In this document: positions 46,948 to 64,000 of the stretch, in pieces
How positions within the stretch are numbered: position 1 is the first letter of the stretch
How the letters are laid out: each line of letters begins with the position of its first letter
From: Styela clava
Lineage: Eukaryota > Chordata > Ascidiacea > Stolidobranchia > Styelidae
NCBI RefSeq assembly: GCF_964204865.1
Contig: NC_135257.1
Location: 14,096,151-14,160,150 of the forward strand
DNA: 64,000 nt
Reading direction: 5' to 3'
The notes under the pieces: generated by a model
Told to the model about the DNA's origin: nothing
What the model saw: the letters and a program-made list of their open reading frames with translations, nothing else
Database searches by the model: none
Translations under genes and position numbers: made by a program

Positions 46948-49900
46948 TTAGTCGAATTCACCATCTGTTGATAAATCATATTCTAAAATAAATATAAATA
47001 GTGTTATATATATTATTAAAAACCTTACGTCATTTATTCGTATTAAGTCATATATACAACGTGATAGCATTCCATTATCTCATATCGCAATCCTGATTGA
47101 CCCTACAAAATAGCAATTTTTAGGTAATTAATTCGTATCAAATCATATACAACACGATAGCATTCTATTGTGTTATAATATCGCAACCCTGATTGACCCT
47201 TCAACATAGCAGTTTTGTATGTTTGTGGGCTATACTACAAAAAACTACCAATAAAATTAGTTTTTCAAGATCTGCGAGCCGGGCTTCGGATTGAACACAT
47301 ATCACATGAACTGGAATCATCGCAGATATATATTTACCTTCATTAGTATTGAAATTCAAGTCATCTTCTATTTCGCTTAAGTCGTCGTCTCCCCAAACTT
47401 CTGTCTCCTTTTCCATCATTTTTTTCTTCTGAAAAATAATTTATTTTGACCTAATTTACACAATGTAATTTCTTTATTCTGAGAATCACTTATCAAGTCT
47501 TACCCGTTCTTGTACTTTGTGAGCACGGTCTTCTCTTCGTTTTTGCCGAGCTACTATGGAATGACGTTCCTGCTCACGAAGTTTTTCAGCTTGAACTTGC
47601 TTCAATACAAGCTGAGAAATATACTACTGCCTTATTATAAACTTTCTTACTGTATGACATTTGGTATTCTTATTATGATCATGCGACTAAACAATTTTGC
47701 AATAGCATGATTATATCACATATCGTCACGCTAATAACCGAATTGCGTAAGTCATTTTTAGCAGTTTCGAGAAAAACGTAAAAAACTTCCTAATGATATT
47801 GTTATGCCATTTAGAGTCAATCATTTGCCATGGTTCAATTTTTTGATCGTAGCCGGATTTAAGTTAATTTGTATGACGCAGTTAAGTGACGTCATAATGG
47901 CGCACTGTGACTTAGGCAGAAATGTGTCTATGACTTGGGGACATACGCAATTTTGCAACTTTACTATATGCACCAGTTCTGAAAACTAAACATTCCAGAA
48001 ACGAATGTAATTCTCAGTATCTACAATGTCTAATCCCCAAAATAGCTAATCTGTTTTAATTACATTATTTTTCATGTTTAAAAATATATATTTCATCAAT
48101 ATAACACGTTCTGCAAACCCACCGAAATAAGACTAAGATTAAATATAAAGAATAAAACAGTAATGCACCCAATATAAAAGCCAACCAAGGTGAATTGGAC
48201 TCGGACAGTGAATATCACAAGTGCACGTCTTCCTATACTGTAGTATAAATTCAAATTAATACGCGCTAAGCTAGAATCCGAGATGCAAAAACTCGAAAAT
48301 ACTTCGGCGAGGTTATTTTGCCTTTGTGACGTCACAATAGTCCTGCTGGAACACTGATAATTCATTATGACGAAACAATTGCACAAACGTGCATGTCATA
48401 CTAAATCTCCATTTTTAGGGGTTTCGGAATTCTTAAAATAAAATCTGAGTTAACAGACAGGTGCGCAGCATTACATAAATACCTATTTTATGAAAAACTC
48501 AAAATCATCAAAAATGACTTACGCAATTCGGTTATTAGCGTGACGATATTATACTATATAAATATTTCAATTCGTAACTGTGTCAAATTTCAATTTGGCT
48601 AAAACAGGCTTGTCGCCACTTTGTTATCACTCTATGTGCTGAGAAAACGGTATTTACGAATCCCCTCGGGTTTAATATGTTATTCTTGATGGACAAGTCA
48701 AATATTTCCTCTTTCTCTAGTGCAGAACAAAAAACAAAATCATTCATTCTAAGTAATAAAAATAATAGGGCACTAATGAGAATATTTCTGAATGCTAAGT
48801 GAATGCGAAATACGAGAAGGCTTAAAGTAAATATGTCGTGCTGCATGAAATATATAATCTACGATAAAAAGTTTTCAAATTGAATGGCAAAAAAATATTT
48901 TGTGAAAAGTAATCAAAAAAATACTTTCATTCGAGATTCCATTTCAGATAGAAATCGTTCTGATTGGTATAGGTCATAGGATAAGCAAACAAGAACAGTA
49001 GGTATTAGTTATATTACGTTTAAATATCATCCTTTTATAATTAAAAATGACGCGGCCACAAACCTGCCTAATCTGTTCATTCCTGTTTAAATTTGAGCCA
49101 AAAGGCTCTAGCGTTGATTTTGTATTTTTTGATACTTCCAGTCGTGACTAAAATATAACAAATATTGAGTTATTTCGACAATATGGAAAAGAACATTTTT
49201 CCCATATCTCAAGTTCACAACATTATCCCAAACCGATACTGTGAATACCTTACTTTGATGATATTCAGTGCTTTTGTGTATTATACGAATCCAACTCAAA
49301 CGCGCTAATTCCATAAAAATATATAAAAAAATTGATATTATTGATTTCCTGATCGGATTTCCAGTTGTTGATTACAATTTATTATCTCTTACTATTAGTA
49401 TTAAGCTGACAATTGTTATGTTTACCGTTAAACGCTTCGGTGGATGACTTCTTATAATACTTTTTGACGATGTTGGTATATTGAACGATATGCCTGAAAT
49501 TAGAAGAATGTGTATTATAGGGGTAAAAGATCATTCACGCTATTTTTCACGCAGCGAAGATTGAATTCTTTATCACTACTCCGCGTTAAAAATGAAATTT
49601 TGGTATAAATTGAGACATATATATATATTAATACTTGTAGTACCAGCGACAAAATTGCAAGTTATATTAAATTCAGTTGATATAAATTTCGAATAAAAAT
49701 GTGTAGCAGTCAATGGCGTGTTATTTAAATATACTGCTGATAATGAAATATATTTGAGTTATGTTATTTTTTAGAGCATAGATCTGTGAATAACAAAACT
49801 TACCCTTCTTTGGTATGATATGATTTGCGATTTGTTCCTCGTCTGCAGACTTCACTATTTCTTCCGTTTCTAAACTGATACCACTATCACCTGAAATTCG

Positions 49901-49987
49901 TTTTTGCCTGCTACCCTGTGATACATGATTTCCCACACGATTCGATGAGTTTGCCGGTTCCACTGATTTGCTGGAGAAGCAACCCAT
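46948..49987 (-). CDS. N-myristoylated coiled-coil protein, CCDC198/FAME-like
   Basis: Six minus-strand exons: 49987-49804, 49493-49426, 49147-49064, 47611-47504, 47428-47338, 46982-46948; 570 bases, 189 residues, all phases consistent. The ATG gives MGCFSSK: Gly2 and Ser at position 6 fit N-myristoylation and Cys3 fits palmitoylation, so membrane attachment is likely. Residues 65-83, FNIPTSSKSIIRSHPPKRL, resemble the IP...SIIKRHPPQRL block I recall from vertebrate CCDC198. A charged coiled coil follows (VLKQVQAEKLREQERH onward), then an acidic tail, EVWGDDDLSEIEDDLNFN, ending in GEFD. Human CCDC198 is longer (about 300 residues). The match is from memory and limited to short blocks, so the name is tentative; the gene itself is well supported. 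MITE copy B lies in intron 3. Confidence 0.75.
47723..48546. mobile_element. TA-flanked MITE with long inverted ends, copy B
   Basis: Starts TCGTCACGCTAATAACCG and ends with its inverted copy. TA flanks both sides (47721-47722 and 48547-48548). Internal sequence matches copy A in the opposite orientation, with extra sequence near its right end. Sits in an intron of the CCDC198-like gene. Confidence 0.87.
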
Positions 49988-52514
49988 TTTACTCACATAT
50001 TTTTTTTCAAATTGTCATCCGAAGTTCTGTAGTATCACTGTACAACACCAGTTTCACTAGCTACTGGTTCTTTGGAATTTGCTTGGATTACATTGTATAA
50101 AGCTTGTTGTTCTTTGTGACACTTCGTGAATGAGATTACGTGTCAGCGCCGACTATTGTTTCCATACTGTCATACTGATAAACTTGTAAAGGTATCTTCA
50201 CCTCTTGTGTGTATATAGAAAACTAATATTGCCTACTATATTAAACTATACGTAACTATCGCATCACGAATAACGTAACAACCCCAGCTGATTGCGCCTT
50301 GGCGTATAGAGGGCTTCTAGCGCCTACCTGTTATAAACCGCCCTTCTCTCTATAGCTTGCATGGCAGAAATCGGGTTCGAGTATCATATAATTGAGGTTC
50401 GATAGTTGACTGTCGACCTTGCAGCTTCATTAGATTTCCATATCTTTTAATTTACGATTTAATTTGCGCGCAATTTGTTGTAAGTCATTCATCTGTCTGA
50501 AATTGCCCTCTATAGTCCGTTAAACATTTAGGCTAAAATATTAACTTCCTGATGATGTTTGCTCGGGCTCATCCTTGACTATGCATTCAATAATAGATGA
50601 CATATAGGGTGAATCTTGCAGAAATTGTAGATGAGTACACAATCAATATGATACAACTTAATAAAAACTGACATATGTCCATATTGACATTCTGTGTCCA
50701 ATATTGAGGTAGAGGTCAAAAAGTTACTGAAATGTTTATTCTTTTACCTCACACAGTCATTAATATTAATTCCAGTGGATTATCAATTTGTTTGGCTGAT
50801 AAACAATATAATTTACTGATGACACAATTCATTTCCGGGATTAATTAAAATTAGTAAATTAGGCTACATACGATAAAAAAAATCGGAGTAAGCACTTTGT
50901 TTTGTCACTTCATGCATTGCATAAACATGATTACATCAAAACTGTTATCATTAAGCCGGGCACTCAACTTATTTCTAAAAGATCCAATTGCTGAGTTAGC
51001 ACGATCAGCCACCAATAATGTAGGTTAAATAGTTTTAAGTAAATCATTCTCAACTTTCCTTGGTCTGTTTGTTGATTTCGCAGAGAATTGGGATTGCGAA
51101 AACCCACAAACGAGAAAATCACAGGTTATCTTTGTCGATAGCATGTTTAATTGTCCACCATGGGGTTAGTATTTCGGAACTGAATTGGAGAATTTGGGAT
51201 CTTGATTTTACGATAGAGTTATGTGCAACATGAAAAGTGGGAAAAGCGGAAAACTCCTCTGCATACAAGGTAGACAGAGAAGATTCACAACAGATGAGCT
51301 TCCGAGTTTGTTAAGAGTGCATCAAAATTACAAAATGCCATCTGCGAACCATGATTTTGACACAATATTTCGTTTGGGGCTTCTTATTTCATGTTGCTCT
51401 CAAAATAACGATACAGAAAAGTGACTTTTCTATTGGTTTGTTGTTAAAAGGTAAGCATGCAATTTTAAATTCTGTCACATAGTTCTTGTTTCAAGGAGTT
51501 GCTATCATTCAAGAATAGATAATTACCCGCAGAATCTTAACTCCGACAATGCTCGAAACTAAACAGACCAAAGTTGTGAGGAGTGGGTGGAAAAATATAA
51601 TCAGATAAAATGTTTGATAAAAGTAAAGTTCTTTAATGAAATTCCGGTATTAGATGGAAATCTATGAGAAAAGGTTTAAATCCAAGGAATTTGGGATCGG
51701 GCTAACCCAATTTAGAACGTCAAGATCAGTAGCTTTTCAGCAACAGGAGATGAGGATTCAGCGAGAAGATTGCTATGTAAATCCTATCCCATCAAACATG
51801 GCGAATGATCAAATACTAGTCGCCATAAGGCGCGAGAGAGAAGAAATGGAAATCCGCCCAAGATTTCTCATGTATCTTGCCAGAATTGGAGCCAGCAGTT
51901 TACCTTATATCTTGGATTAATTTTAGAATTGTTTTAAAATTTTCGCTTTCCTTATTATATAAATTATTTTGGCATTTTTCATTTATTTAAGAGATAAAAT
52001 GGTCGACAAATTTAGTATTTAAATTAGTATTTTGTAGAAATAGAGGATCGTTCTAACCAACAGATCTGTCAACCATGAATTACGGTACCAGCTTGCTTGA
52101 ACATGTGTTGTGTGGATCGGTGTCTGTGAAGAAGGTTTTGGAGGGGTTTGGATTATATCATTGTATCAATGCTCTGTTTCTATTCCTTACTACTGTACTG
52201 TACATCATTTATTATTTGTGAATATTGCAACATAGGGTCAGTAGAGTACTTTACAATCACTGAATCAACTTTATTTTTTCTGAAGTCAGCAACTAGATCA
52301 TTGCATTATTCCAGGTTGTGTTTTATTTAGTCAGTATATTTAGACATTCTGACATTCACACATTGCTTCACTGATCTGACTCTACATCGGGTTTTAGTTT
52401 TTATTCCCCGACTCTGTGACTGGAAGTTTTATCACTGAGAACACTTTCTGACTTTGTACAAATCCTGTTGAACGAAGAAAGATATTGCCAATTCTGCAAT
52501 TAGAATAAAGAATC
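49988..52514. other. Spacer between the divergent CCDC198-like and EIF3J genes
   Basis: About 2.5 kb holding the promoters of both flanking genes, which point away from each other, and the orphan candidate exon at 51654-51920. A short CpG-containing stretch with 'tgattgcgcc' and 'ttatcataaag'-type sequence near 50290-50350 lies upstream of the coiled-coil gene. No TATA box was assigned. Confidence 0.45.
51654..51920 (+). CDS. Candidate terminal coding exon, unrecognised
   Basis: An 88-residue open frame starts MEIYEKRFKSKEFGIGLTQF right after a possible splice acceptor (ttccggtattag) and ends LARIGASSLPYILD. Composition is mixed and charged (FQQQEMRIQRED, AIRREREEMEIRPRFLMYL), unlike the low-complexity ORFs in the spacers. 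I recognise no family. Possible upstream pieces (about 51081-51120, reading ELGLRKPTNEKIT, and 51273-51420) could not be joined in a consistent frame. It may be the last exon of a small gene or a single-exon gene. Confidence 0.35.
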   Translation: MEIYEKRFKSKEFGIGLTQFRTSRSVAFQQQEMRIQREDCYVNPIPSNMANDQILVAIRREREEMEIRPRFLMYLARIGASSLPYILD

Positions 52515-55500
52515 ATGGCTGATTGGGGTTAGATATTGTTCATGCTAATGTTTCTTTTTATTATTGCCTTACAGTATTACCGCACTGACATGTAAAATTG
52601 ACTTTAATTATTTAAATAATTTCCTAATCAAACAACTACCGTTAAGATATGGTTAAATCATACAAAATTTTTTTTTCTATTTCATCACTTGTTACATGTA
52701 TGTGAACAAGGATATTTTTTACAATAACAGAAGATGAAGATTTTGAACCTCCAACTATTGACAAACCCGTTGCGCCAGCTACTGATCTGTGGGAGGGAGA
52801 AGATGAAGAGGATGACATCAAAGATAACTGGGATGATGAAGAGGAAGAGAAAAAGCCAGAAACACCGAATCAAGGTTTAATATAGCTAGGCTTTCAACTT
52901 ACAAGACCAAGGCTAATGTTGAAATTTCAAAAATATTTTATTTAAAAATATTACAAAGAAATAAGTACTGTTTTTTAAGCTGGTAATCTAATTATAGTTT
53001 GAAACAATGTTCAAAAGTAGTTAAATAAAAAGTTACAGGATATTCAAAATTAAAAATATAGGTTTTTCTCAATTTCTCAAACAGGTTTCCCCCTTTTAGG
53101 TTAGAACCCTCGATATTGTAATTGTTTTGCCATTGAGTTCTTTAATATAAAAGCCTTGTTGATTTATTAATTTTTCAGATTTTGGTTGACTTTGTTTTAA
53201 ATATCATCATATTGACTAGCGGAAGTTTTATAATATGACCAACAAACATGCAAAGCAAACTCATTGAATATACAAAGACTCTCTTCGTTGAAGGCACAGT
53301 TTATAGAATCCATATCTGAAAATATTATTTTAGAATGATTCAATTAGTTTTTGCTGTTTCTACTACCAATCAACCAAGACTTTGTTTTGTTTCATTCTTG
53401 AATTCTTCCATTTGAAAATATCTATTTACACATTCAATAATTCAAAAAAATTATTATCTGAAAAAAAAAAAATATATATTTTGTTTGAGTGATTGAACAA
53501 TTTTTTCTGTCCAAGTGATTTCAACTGATATCCTCAAAATTTGGATTTGCTTTCCAGTTTATAGGTTTGATACAAATTATTATTATTGGTGAAATAATTC
53601 ACTTCATATTTGACTGAAAATTTATATTGAATTCCTGGCCTTGCATGATTTTTTTTTGTTTCTTCATCAGCTGCAGCTGCAGGAGAACCAAAGAAAAGTA
53701 CAAAAAAGGCACTGTCTAAGAAACTAAAGGAAAAAGAAGAACAAGCAGCTAGAGCAGCAGAGGCAAAAAGGCTGGCAGCACTTGCAGAGAAAACGCCAGA
53801 AGAAATTATGGCTGACAAGTTGATGGCTCAAAAGTTATCTGAAGAATCTGATTTTGAAGTTGCTAAAGATACATTCGGTTGGTTTTTTGATTGATATTTG
53901 TTAAACATATGTAGAATAAAGCAAAATAACTGATTTTTTGTCATGAATTTCTTCAAATAAGTAGCTTTTATATCGAACACTGTCTTACAAAGAAAACTCT
54001 AGGAATAGTAATTTGTGATGGCAATTTCATATCGAAGTCAGTTTTATGGTTATGGTTAATTATGGTTACAATTTGCTTTATTTTTAGGGGAAATCTTTTA
54101 GGATGTAAATGGTGATAATGCAGCAACATAAGCGAATGAAGTGTAAAAAAATTTTTTTTTCAGGTGTAACGTCTGCTGATTTGATCACAATAGACAATTG
54201 TGATCCAAGAACTAAAGAAGATTTCATAAATTTCGAAAAGTTAATTTCAGAAAAATTCTCAAAATATGAATCGTCTCCGCATTATCAATCCTTCCTTGAA
54301 ACCTTATTTCGGAATTCTTGCTTAAGTCGTGAGTTGTTTTATTACAGTATTTTTAGTCTCATCTATATAATTAATATTTTTTCCCAAAGTTACTGGCAAT
54401 CCGTCACATAAACCATCGTATTTAAATGAGACTGGGTAGATGTTTATTAAGGAGCAAACCTTCGGGGGTTCTTCCAAAAATCTGTAACTAGCCTATATTA
54501 AAAAGGGTCATCTGTAAATGGACTTTCTATTCGAAATGTCTGTGAAATTTAGTCGAGCAGATTTGGAAATTGGAAACACTTTGGGAATTTTTCCATATGG
54601 ATCCTTTTAGATTAATCAGTAATTTGATGAATAATAACTAACATGATAATTACTTTAGGGAAACAATAATGGAGACAGCTAGTATGTCCTGACATATTTT
54701 TGTTGTCTGACTGATTTTCCTGATCTAAATTGCAATATTTCTAGATAGGACTTGTTACAAATAAAGCATCCAGAGCTGCTTAATATTCAATGCATTTCTC
54801 ATTCATCTGCTTTTCCTTAGTTGATGCCGAATCTTTGAAGAAACTCATAAGTTCTTTGAATGTTTTACAAAGTGAAAAAGCAAAACAAGAAAGGGTATGT
54901 TTTAGATTTTTGACGACTTACAGATTAATTGAAAATATATGTACACACACAAAAATTTGTACCTTAATTATGAAAATCATTTTGTATGGTGTTCAGAAAT
55001 CCTTTCATTCATGGTTTGAGACTGCGTCTTCACCAAGGGATTCTTGCCATCATGATAGCAAGCATATTCTCAATGCTAAGCTGAATATGCCACAGTGCAG
55101 CCAATTCCCTCACTGTGATCAAATCTGTTATTTCCATTATTACTTATCGATTTTAATTGGTAAGAATGTTGATAGGTATCTGTCTGTCTGTTTGTTTGTC
55201 TATTAGATGCACGCGATATCTCAGGAAAGCGAGATTGAATCTGCCCCAGTTTTGCATGTGCATTCATCATATGTCGTACCAGAAGCCTATTGATTTTGGA
55301 TGAATTATGTAGTATAATTAGCGAGTTATTAATTAATTAGTGTTGGGACACAAGGTGTCACTATGGAGTAAGAGCGCTGTTTTGGGGGATCACCTAACTT
55401 TTAATCGATAAGTCTTCAATCTCTGACCGATATTCTCGTTTTAATATTGCTGCTTATTTACATAAAACCACTTGAGATGTTTGAAGTTTTGCTTTAGGAT

Positions 55501-55995
55501 ACCTACATTTTTTGTTCAAATTGCTTTTGAGAATTACAGGAAAGCAGAATGGTTATTTTTTTTCAATGTCTTGTTCTGAATATGGTTTCTTGATCAGGTA
55601 CTTCCTAAGTATGTGAACCAAAATGGCGGACACCGAAACGTAGTATGGGTACCAGGTTAGGGTTAGGCCCTTGATCATCTGTCTATTTTTACTGTGCCTG
55701 TCCTCCCTGTATAGGTATCATGCCTTTTCATTCTTGCAGCATATTTGTGTTCTCAGATACCTAAAATATATATATAGTAATATCATAATATAGGATTGGT
55801 TTTTCAGAAAAAATCTTCTAACCACAAATTATAGATGACATTGAAATCATAACAAAACATTTTTTGTTTATATTGTAGCAAAAGAAGGGTGGCAAAAAGA
55901 CAAATAAGGCCAAACTCACTGGTGGAACAAAAGGAGGTGGGAAGGATGAATTTATTGACTATTCAGCATATGATGAAATGGAAGATTTTATGTGA
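52515..55995 (+). CDS. EIF3J: Eukaryotic translation initiation factor 3 subunit J
   Basis: eIF3j binds the 40S decoding centre and helps eIF3 and start-codon selection in the cytoplasm. Exons: 52515-52527, 52731-52874, 53671-53877, 54164-54328, 54821-54894, 55879-55995; 720 bases, 239 residues (human about 258). The start gives MADWEDEDFE. Hallmarks in order: acidic DLWEGEDEEDDIKDNWDDEE near the N-terminus; a lysine-rich coiled-coil segment; TPEEIMADKLMAQKL; SEESDFEVAKDTFG; the DPRTKEDFINFEKLISEKF core; and the tail DEFIDYSAYDEMEDFM (human ends in a similar YEDFM). First exon is only 13 coding bases. A good acceptor-like AG (ccaattctgcaattag) lies 11 bases before the ATG. Confidence 0.97.
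55600..55670. repeat. Palindromic dispersed repeat fragment in EIF3J intron 5
   Basis: Reverse complement shares 'ctaacctggtacccatact' and 'gtccgccattttgg' with the 45253-45370 copy. One arm only. Confidence 0.55.
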
Positions 55996-58571
55996 CAAAG
56001 TTTTAAAACGCAGGAAAAGTTGATACAGCTTGTGGTGTTACAGGAAAAGAAACTTTATTATATGTATTTATTAGGCTACACCTGGAATCAGATTAGATTT
56101 CACCATCACAAAATGTTATTGGTGTCATATTTGGCCATATGAATTATCCCATCTTCGCATTATCATAAAAGATTCCTACCCATGGTCCCTTCAAATAAAC
56201 TATTAATGGAATTTCTTGTAAAATTTGAAACCATCATAAGCATCATTTTGAAATCTTGAAATAAAAATTAAAAACTGCTTCTCACGCCCAATTACTTCAC
56301 ACAAGAATTCACTATCTTAGACCCTCGCATTTTTATTAATAATGGCATTCATGTTTTTGTTGTGGTTGAATTTGAGCAAAGTAGAGTGGCCAATTGTATA
56401 CTTACTAAAAATCGTATTTTGACTCAACCTAATTATACTATTAGTAGGCAAAACGTGTATAAAATATTTTGTGATTAAAACAATTGTAGGCAATGTTATA
56501 TTTACTTATAGTGAAATTTGTATAATATCTGCAGTTGTTGCTCTACTTTTATGTTGCAGTTTCTGTTGAAATTGAATCATGATTGTGCCATAATAGCTGC
56601 CTTCATGGTACTTGATTAATAACAGAAATTGTTTCTTGGTCCTATGCAGCGGCAGCAAGCTGCCTGCAATTACTTTGGTTTCAATTTTAATCTGGTGTGC
56701 AGGTTGAGCATGAATAATATACAGAATATATTGAGCAAAGAATAGCGTGCTTCACAGGAGAAATTTGATAAGAAAAAAAGTATTTTAGGTTTTCGTTTAG
56801 ATTCAATTCCTTATGTTCATTGAAGGATATGATATCTTATACAGTTTACTTCATATACATAAGTATTGATATCCCATTGCCAAACACATGAAAAATATCA
56901 TATTTTTTGGTTCAATTCATCTCTTTTATGCTTTATTTTGTTGCATGGAACACATTGGTTTATTAGTTGAAACTTTCTAAAAACAGCAATTGTTGGCACT
57001 TATTTTGAAAATGAAAAAAATCATGGTATTCTTGCAGGTGAGAAGTCGGATATAACCAGAAAAGAAAACTTGTTTTATGTAGTTATCGAGACATTTAAAA
57101 CTGCATTTCATATTTGGACATCCCATGAACATATTCGTAGGCGTGTTAAATTTTTTATCATGAAAAATATTGTTCTTTATACTTCCAATCTAAATTATGA
57201 CTATTATTGGTGTGAATTTCACTTTAATATTAAGCTATTTCGGTATTTTAAATATCTCTATTAGACATATCACATAGTGTTATTCCCCAACGTGTTGCTC
57301 GTAATATTCATTGGTGAAAAATTTTTTCACTGGCTGGTATGTTCCATTCATTCTTGGTACAACAGAGTAGTTTTTTTACTAGTAAATTGATTCGGGAATT
57401 TACAACCACTTATGTATGCACATAATGGTACTCAAAATCTATCCGAGATATTTTTGATCCGTGCATCTATCCTTATTCTATATTGTTATTAGCTGGATTT
57501 CGTACTATCATGAAGTAAAAATGAATTGCATATTGCAGTACACCCAAATTTGGTAATATCCGATGATTTTAGGATTCAAAATATTTTTCTTTGAAAAATT
57601 TATTGTCATAATCTCTCAGACTCTGATGATCAGACATAAAATACACTTCGTATCCTTTTTGGGCACTGTTAAAATTGAAAAAGGTTTTATTCGCATTACT
57701 AAATTCAAGTTCTATAAATATGTAATATCTTAAATCAAAATCTCTGTTGAACATGACCAAATTTTTATTATGTAATATATTCAAATATATCCTTTCAGAA
57801 AGTATTTGGAACAGATGACAATTTGGTTTAGCCATCCTTGGGTGCTGATATCTTGATCGATTATTTGTGCCATCTTATTCAAAAAATTTAAATTCTTCTG
57901 GGTTGTTTCTACCATTTAGCATTATTATCATTATTTTGAAGAATCTGTGCTGAGTAAGGTATTTTGGATTGTTACCTGTGATACTGGACTTGTATAATTT
58001 ATCAAATTGTTATGTGTTATTGTCTTCAGTGTTCGGCGGTGGCAGTTTGGCATGCGTGTTCATATTCGTGGTTTTGGAAAGGATTCAAATACAAAATGGA
58101 AAAGGAGTTTTATCGTTATATTATTTCGTAATAAACCCTGAATTGAGTGTCAACAGTTGAAGATGATTAGATTAATAGGTCTAGTTATGTTACTGAATGA
58201 AGATATTGCTAGTAAGAATGAATACCAGGTGCTGTTGAATTCAGCGTAAAAAGGCTGCATTTTTTTCTGGTGATGGACGCCAGGAAAACCCTTGCTTTCG
58301 TCAACGCTTGAATTTTTTAAAGCGGTATTTTGTCCTCTATGACTGCAGGACGAGTTGCCTCGGCGCATATGTCATAAATAGATCGGGTCGCGTGAGTATG
58401 AACAGATGGCGTTGTTTATTTGCTCAATGACTCGACACATCCAATTTAGACTAACTGATAAACTTAGGCAACATATATTTACTGTATTTTTTCATAACTG
58501 GCTTGCAAATTTGCGAGTCCTGTAGCTGGTTTAGTTTACTTGGGGAGTCGAACATTATTACAGCTGCAAAT
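55996..58571. other. EIF3J 3' UTR and intergenic spacer
   Basis: Up to about 56290 this is the EIF3J 3' UTR. The rest is AT-rich, with no exon recognised. A minus-strand 88-codon ORF at 57569-57835 has no family resemblance and no clear splice context. The protease promoter lies near 58400-58571. Confidence 0.5.
56194..56199 (+). terminator. Polyadenylation signal, EIF3J
   Basis: AATAAA about 200 bases past the EIF3J stop, followed by a second AATAAA at 56260-56265. Confidence 0.5.
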
Positions 58572-63832
<5,261 letters not shown>

Positions 63833-64000
63833 GCAAGTACATATACAATTCCCCATAACCAATTACAATAGTTATTTACATGATAAATAAGTAGATAACA
63901 AAGGGCGCGTCCCCGTAACAATGCAGAGCAAATTTAAAAATAGAAAACAAATTTGAAGTACTAAAAACCCCCTAGCATGGCCAGTAAATATGCTATTGTT

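Noticed and set aside
48096-48386. 96-codon minus ORF similar to the 71-codon plus ORF at 21492-21707
   Set aside because: Both are the same internal segment of the MITE. The similarity reflects shared repeat ancestry, not a gene.
54790-55206. 138-codon plus-strand ORF
   Set aside because: It is EIF3J exon 5 read through into its intron.
57569-57835. 88-codon minus-strand ORF
   Set aside because: Phe/Asn/Lys-rich composition of AT-rich DNA, no splice partners and no family resemblance. Kept only as a remark in the spacer entry.

Overview
This window is animal nuclear DNA. It is AT-rich, genes are split into short exons with GT-AG introns of about 100 bases to over 1 kb, and decayed DNA transposons fill introns and spacers. 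Gene families, compact gene size and repeat style suggest a tunicate, perhaps a Ciona-like ascidian. That is an inference, since no diagnostic tunicate-only gene was identified.

The first 39 kb is a cluster of SLC5-type, sodium-coupled monocarboxylate-transporter-like (SMCT) genes. Copy 1 (+, ending at 6127) enters from the left edge. Copy 2 (+, 14347-22769) is complete at 624 codons. Copy 3 (-, 26483-30275) lacks its 5' exons. Copy 4 (-, 33929-39373) is complete at 638 codons. All share one exon plan, with most internal exons 91, 118, 68, 155, 141, 130, 89, 104 and 161 bases long. Copies 3 and 4 exist because one block (21901-30262) is repeated in tandem (30263-37706). The junction cuts through a coding exon of copy 3, and a spare pair of copy 2 3' exons (30547-31116) lies just beyond it. 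Copies 3/4 carry changes at positions that bind sodium in relatives: Asp to His in the TM5 signature and Thr to Pro in the TM8/9 motif.

The spacers hold at least five hAT-like non-autonomous elements, three with recognisable 8-bp target duplications, a TA-flanked mariner-type MITE with long terminal inverted repeats, a gutted Ty3/gypsy-like LTR element (8904-11215) with a retropepsin fragment, and small dispersed palindromic repeats.

The right part (41-64 kb) holds unrelated genes: a frameshifted intronless SNRPG copy (41067-41308, -); a small secreted or GPI-anchored protein with one thrombospondin type-1 repeat (44179-46401, +); a probable N-myristoylated coiled-coil protein resembling CCDC198 (46948-49987, -); an orphan candidate exon near 51.7 kb; EIF3J (52515-55995, +); and a cathepsin D/E-like aspartic protease (58572 to beyond 63832, +) that runs off the right edge. 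No rRNA, tRNA or CRISPR was seen. All exon boundaries were read by eye from splice signals, reading-frame continuity and comparison between copies.
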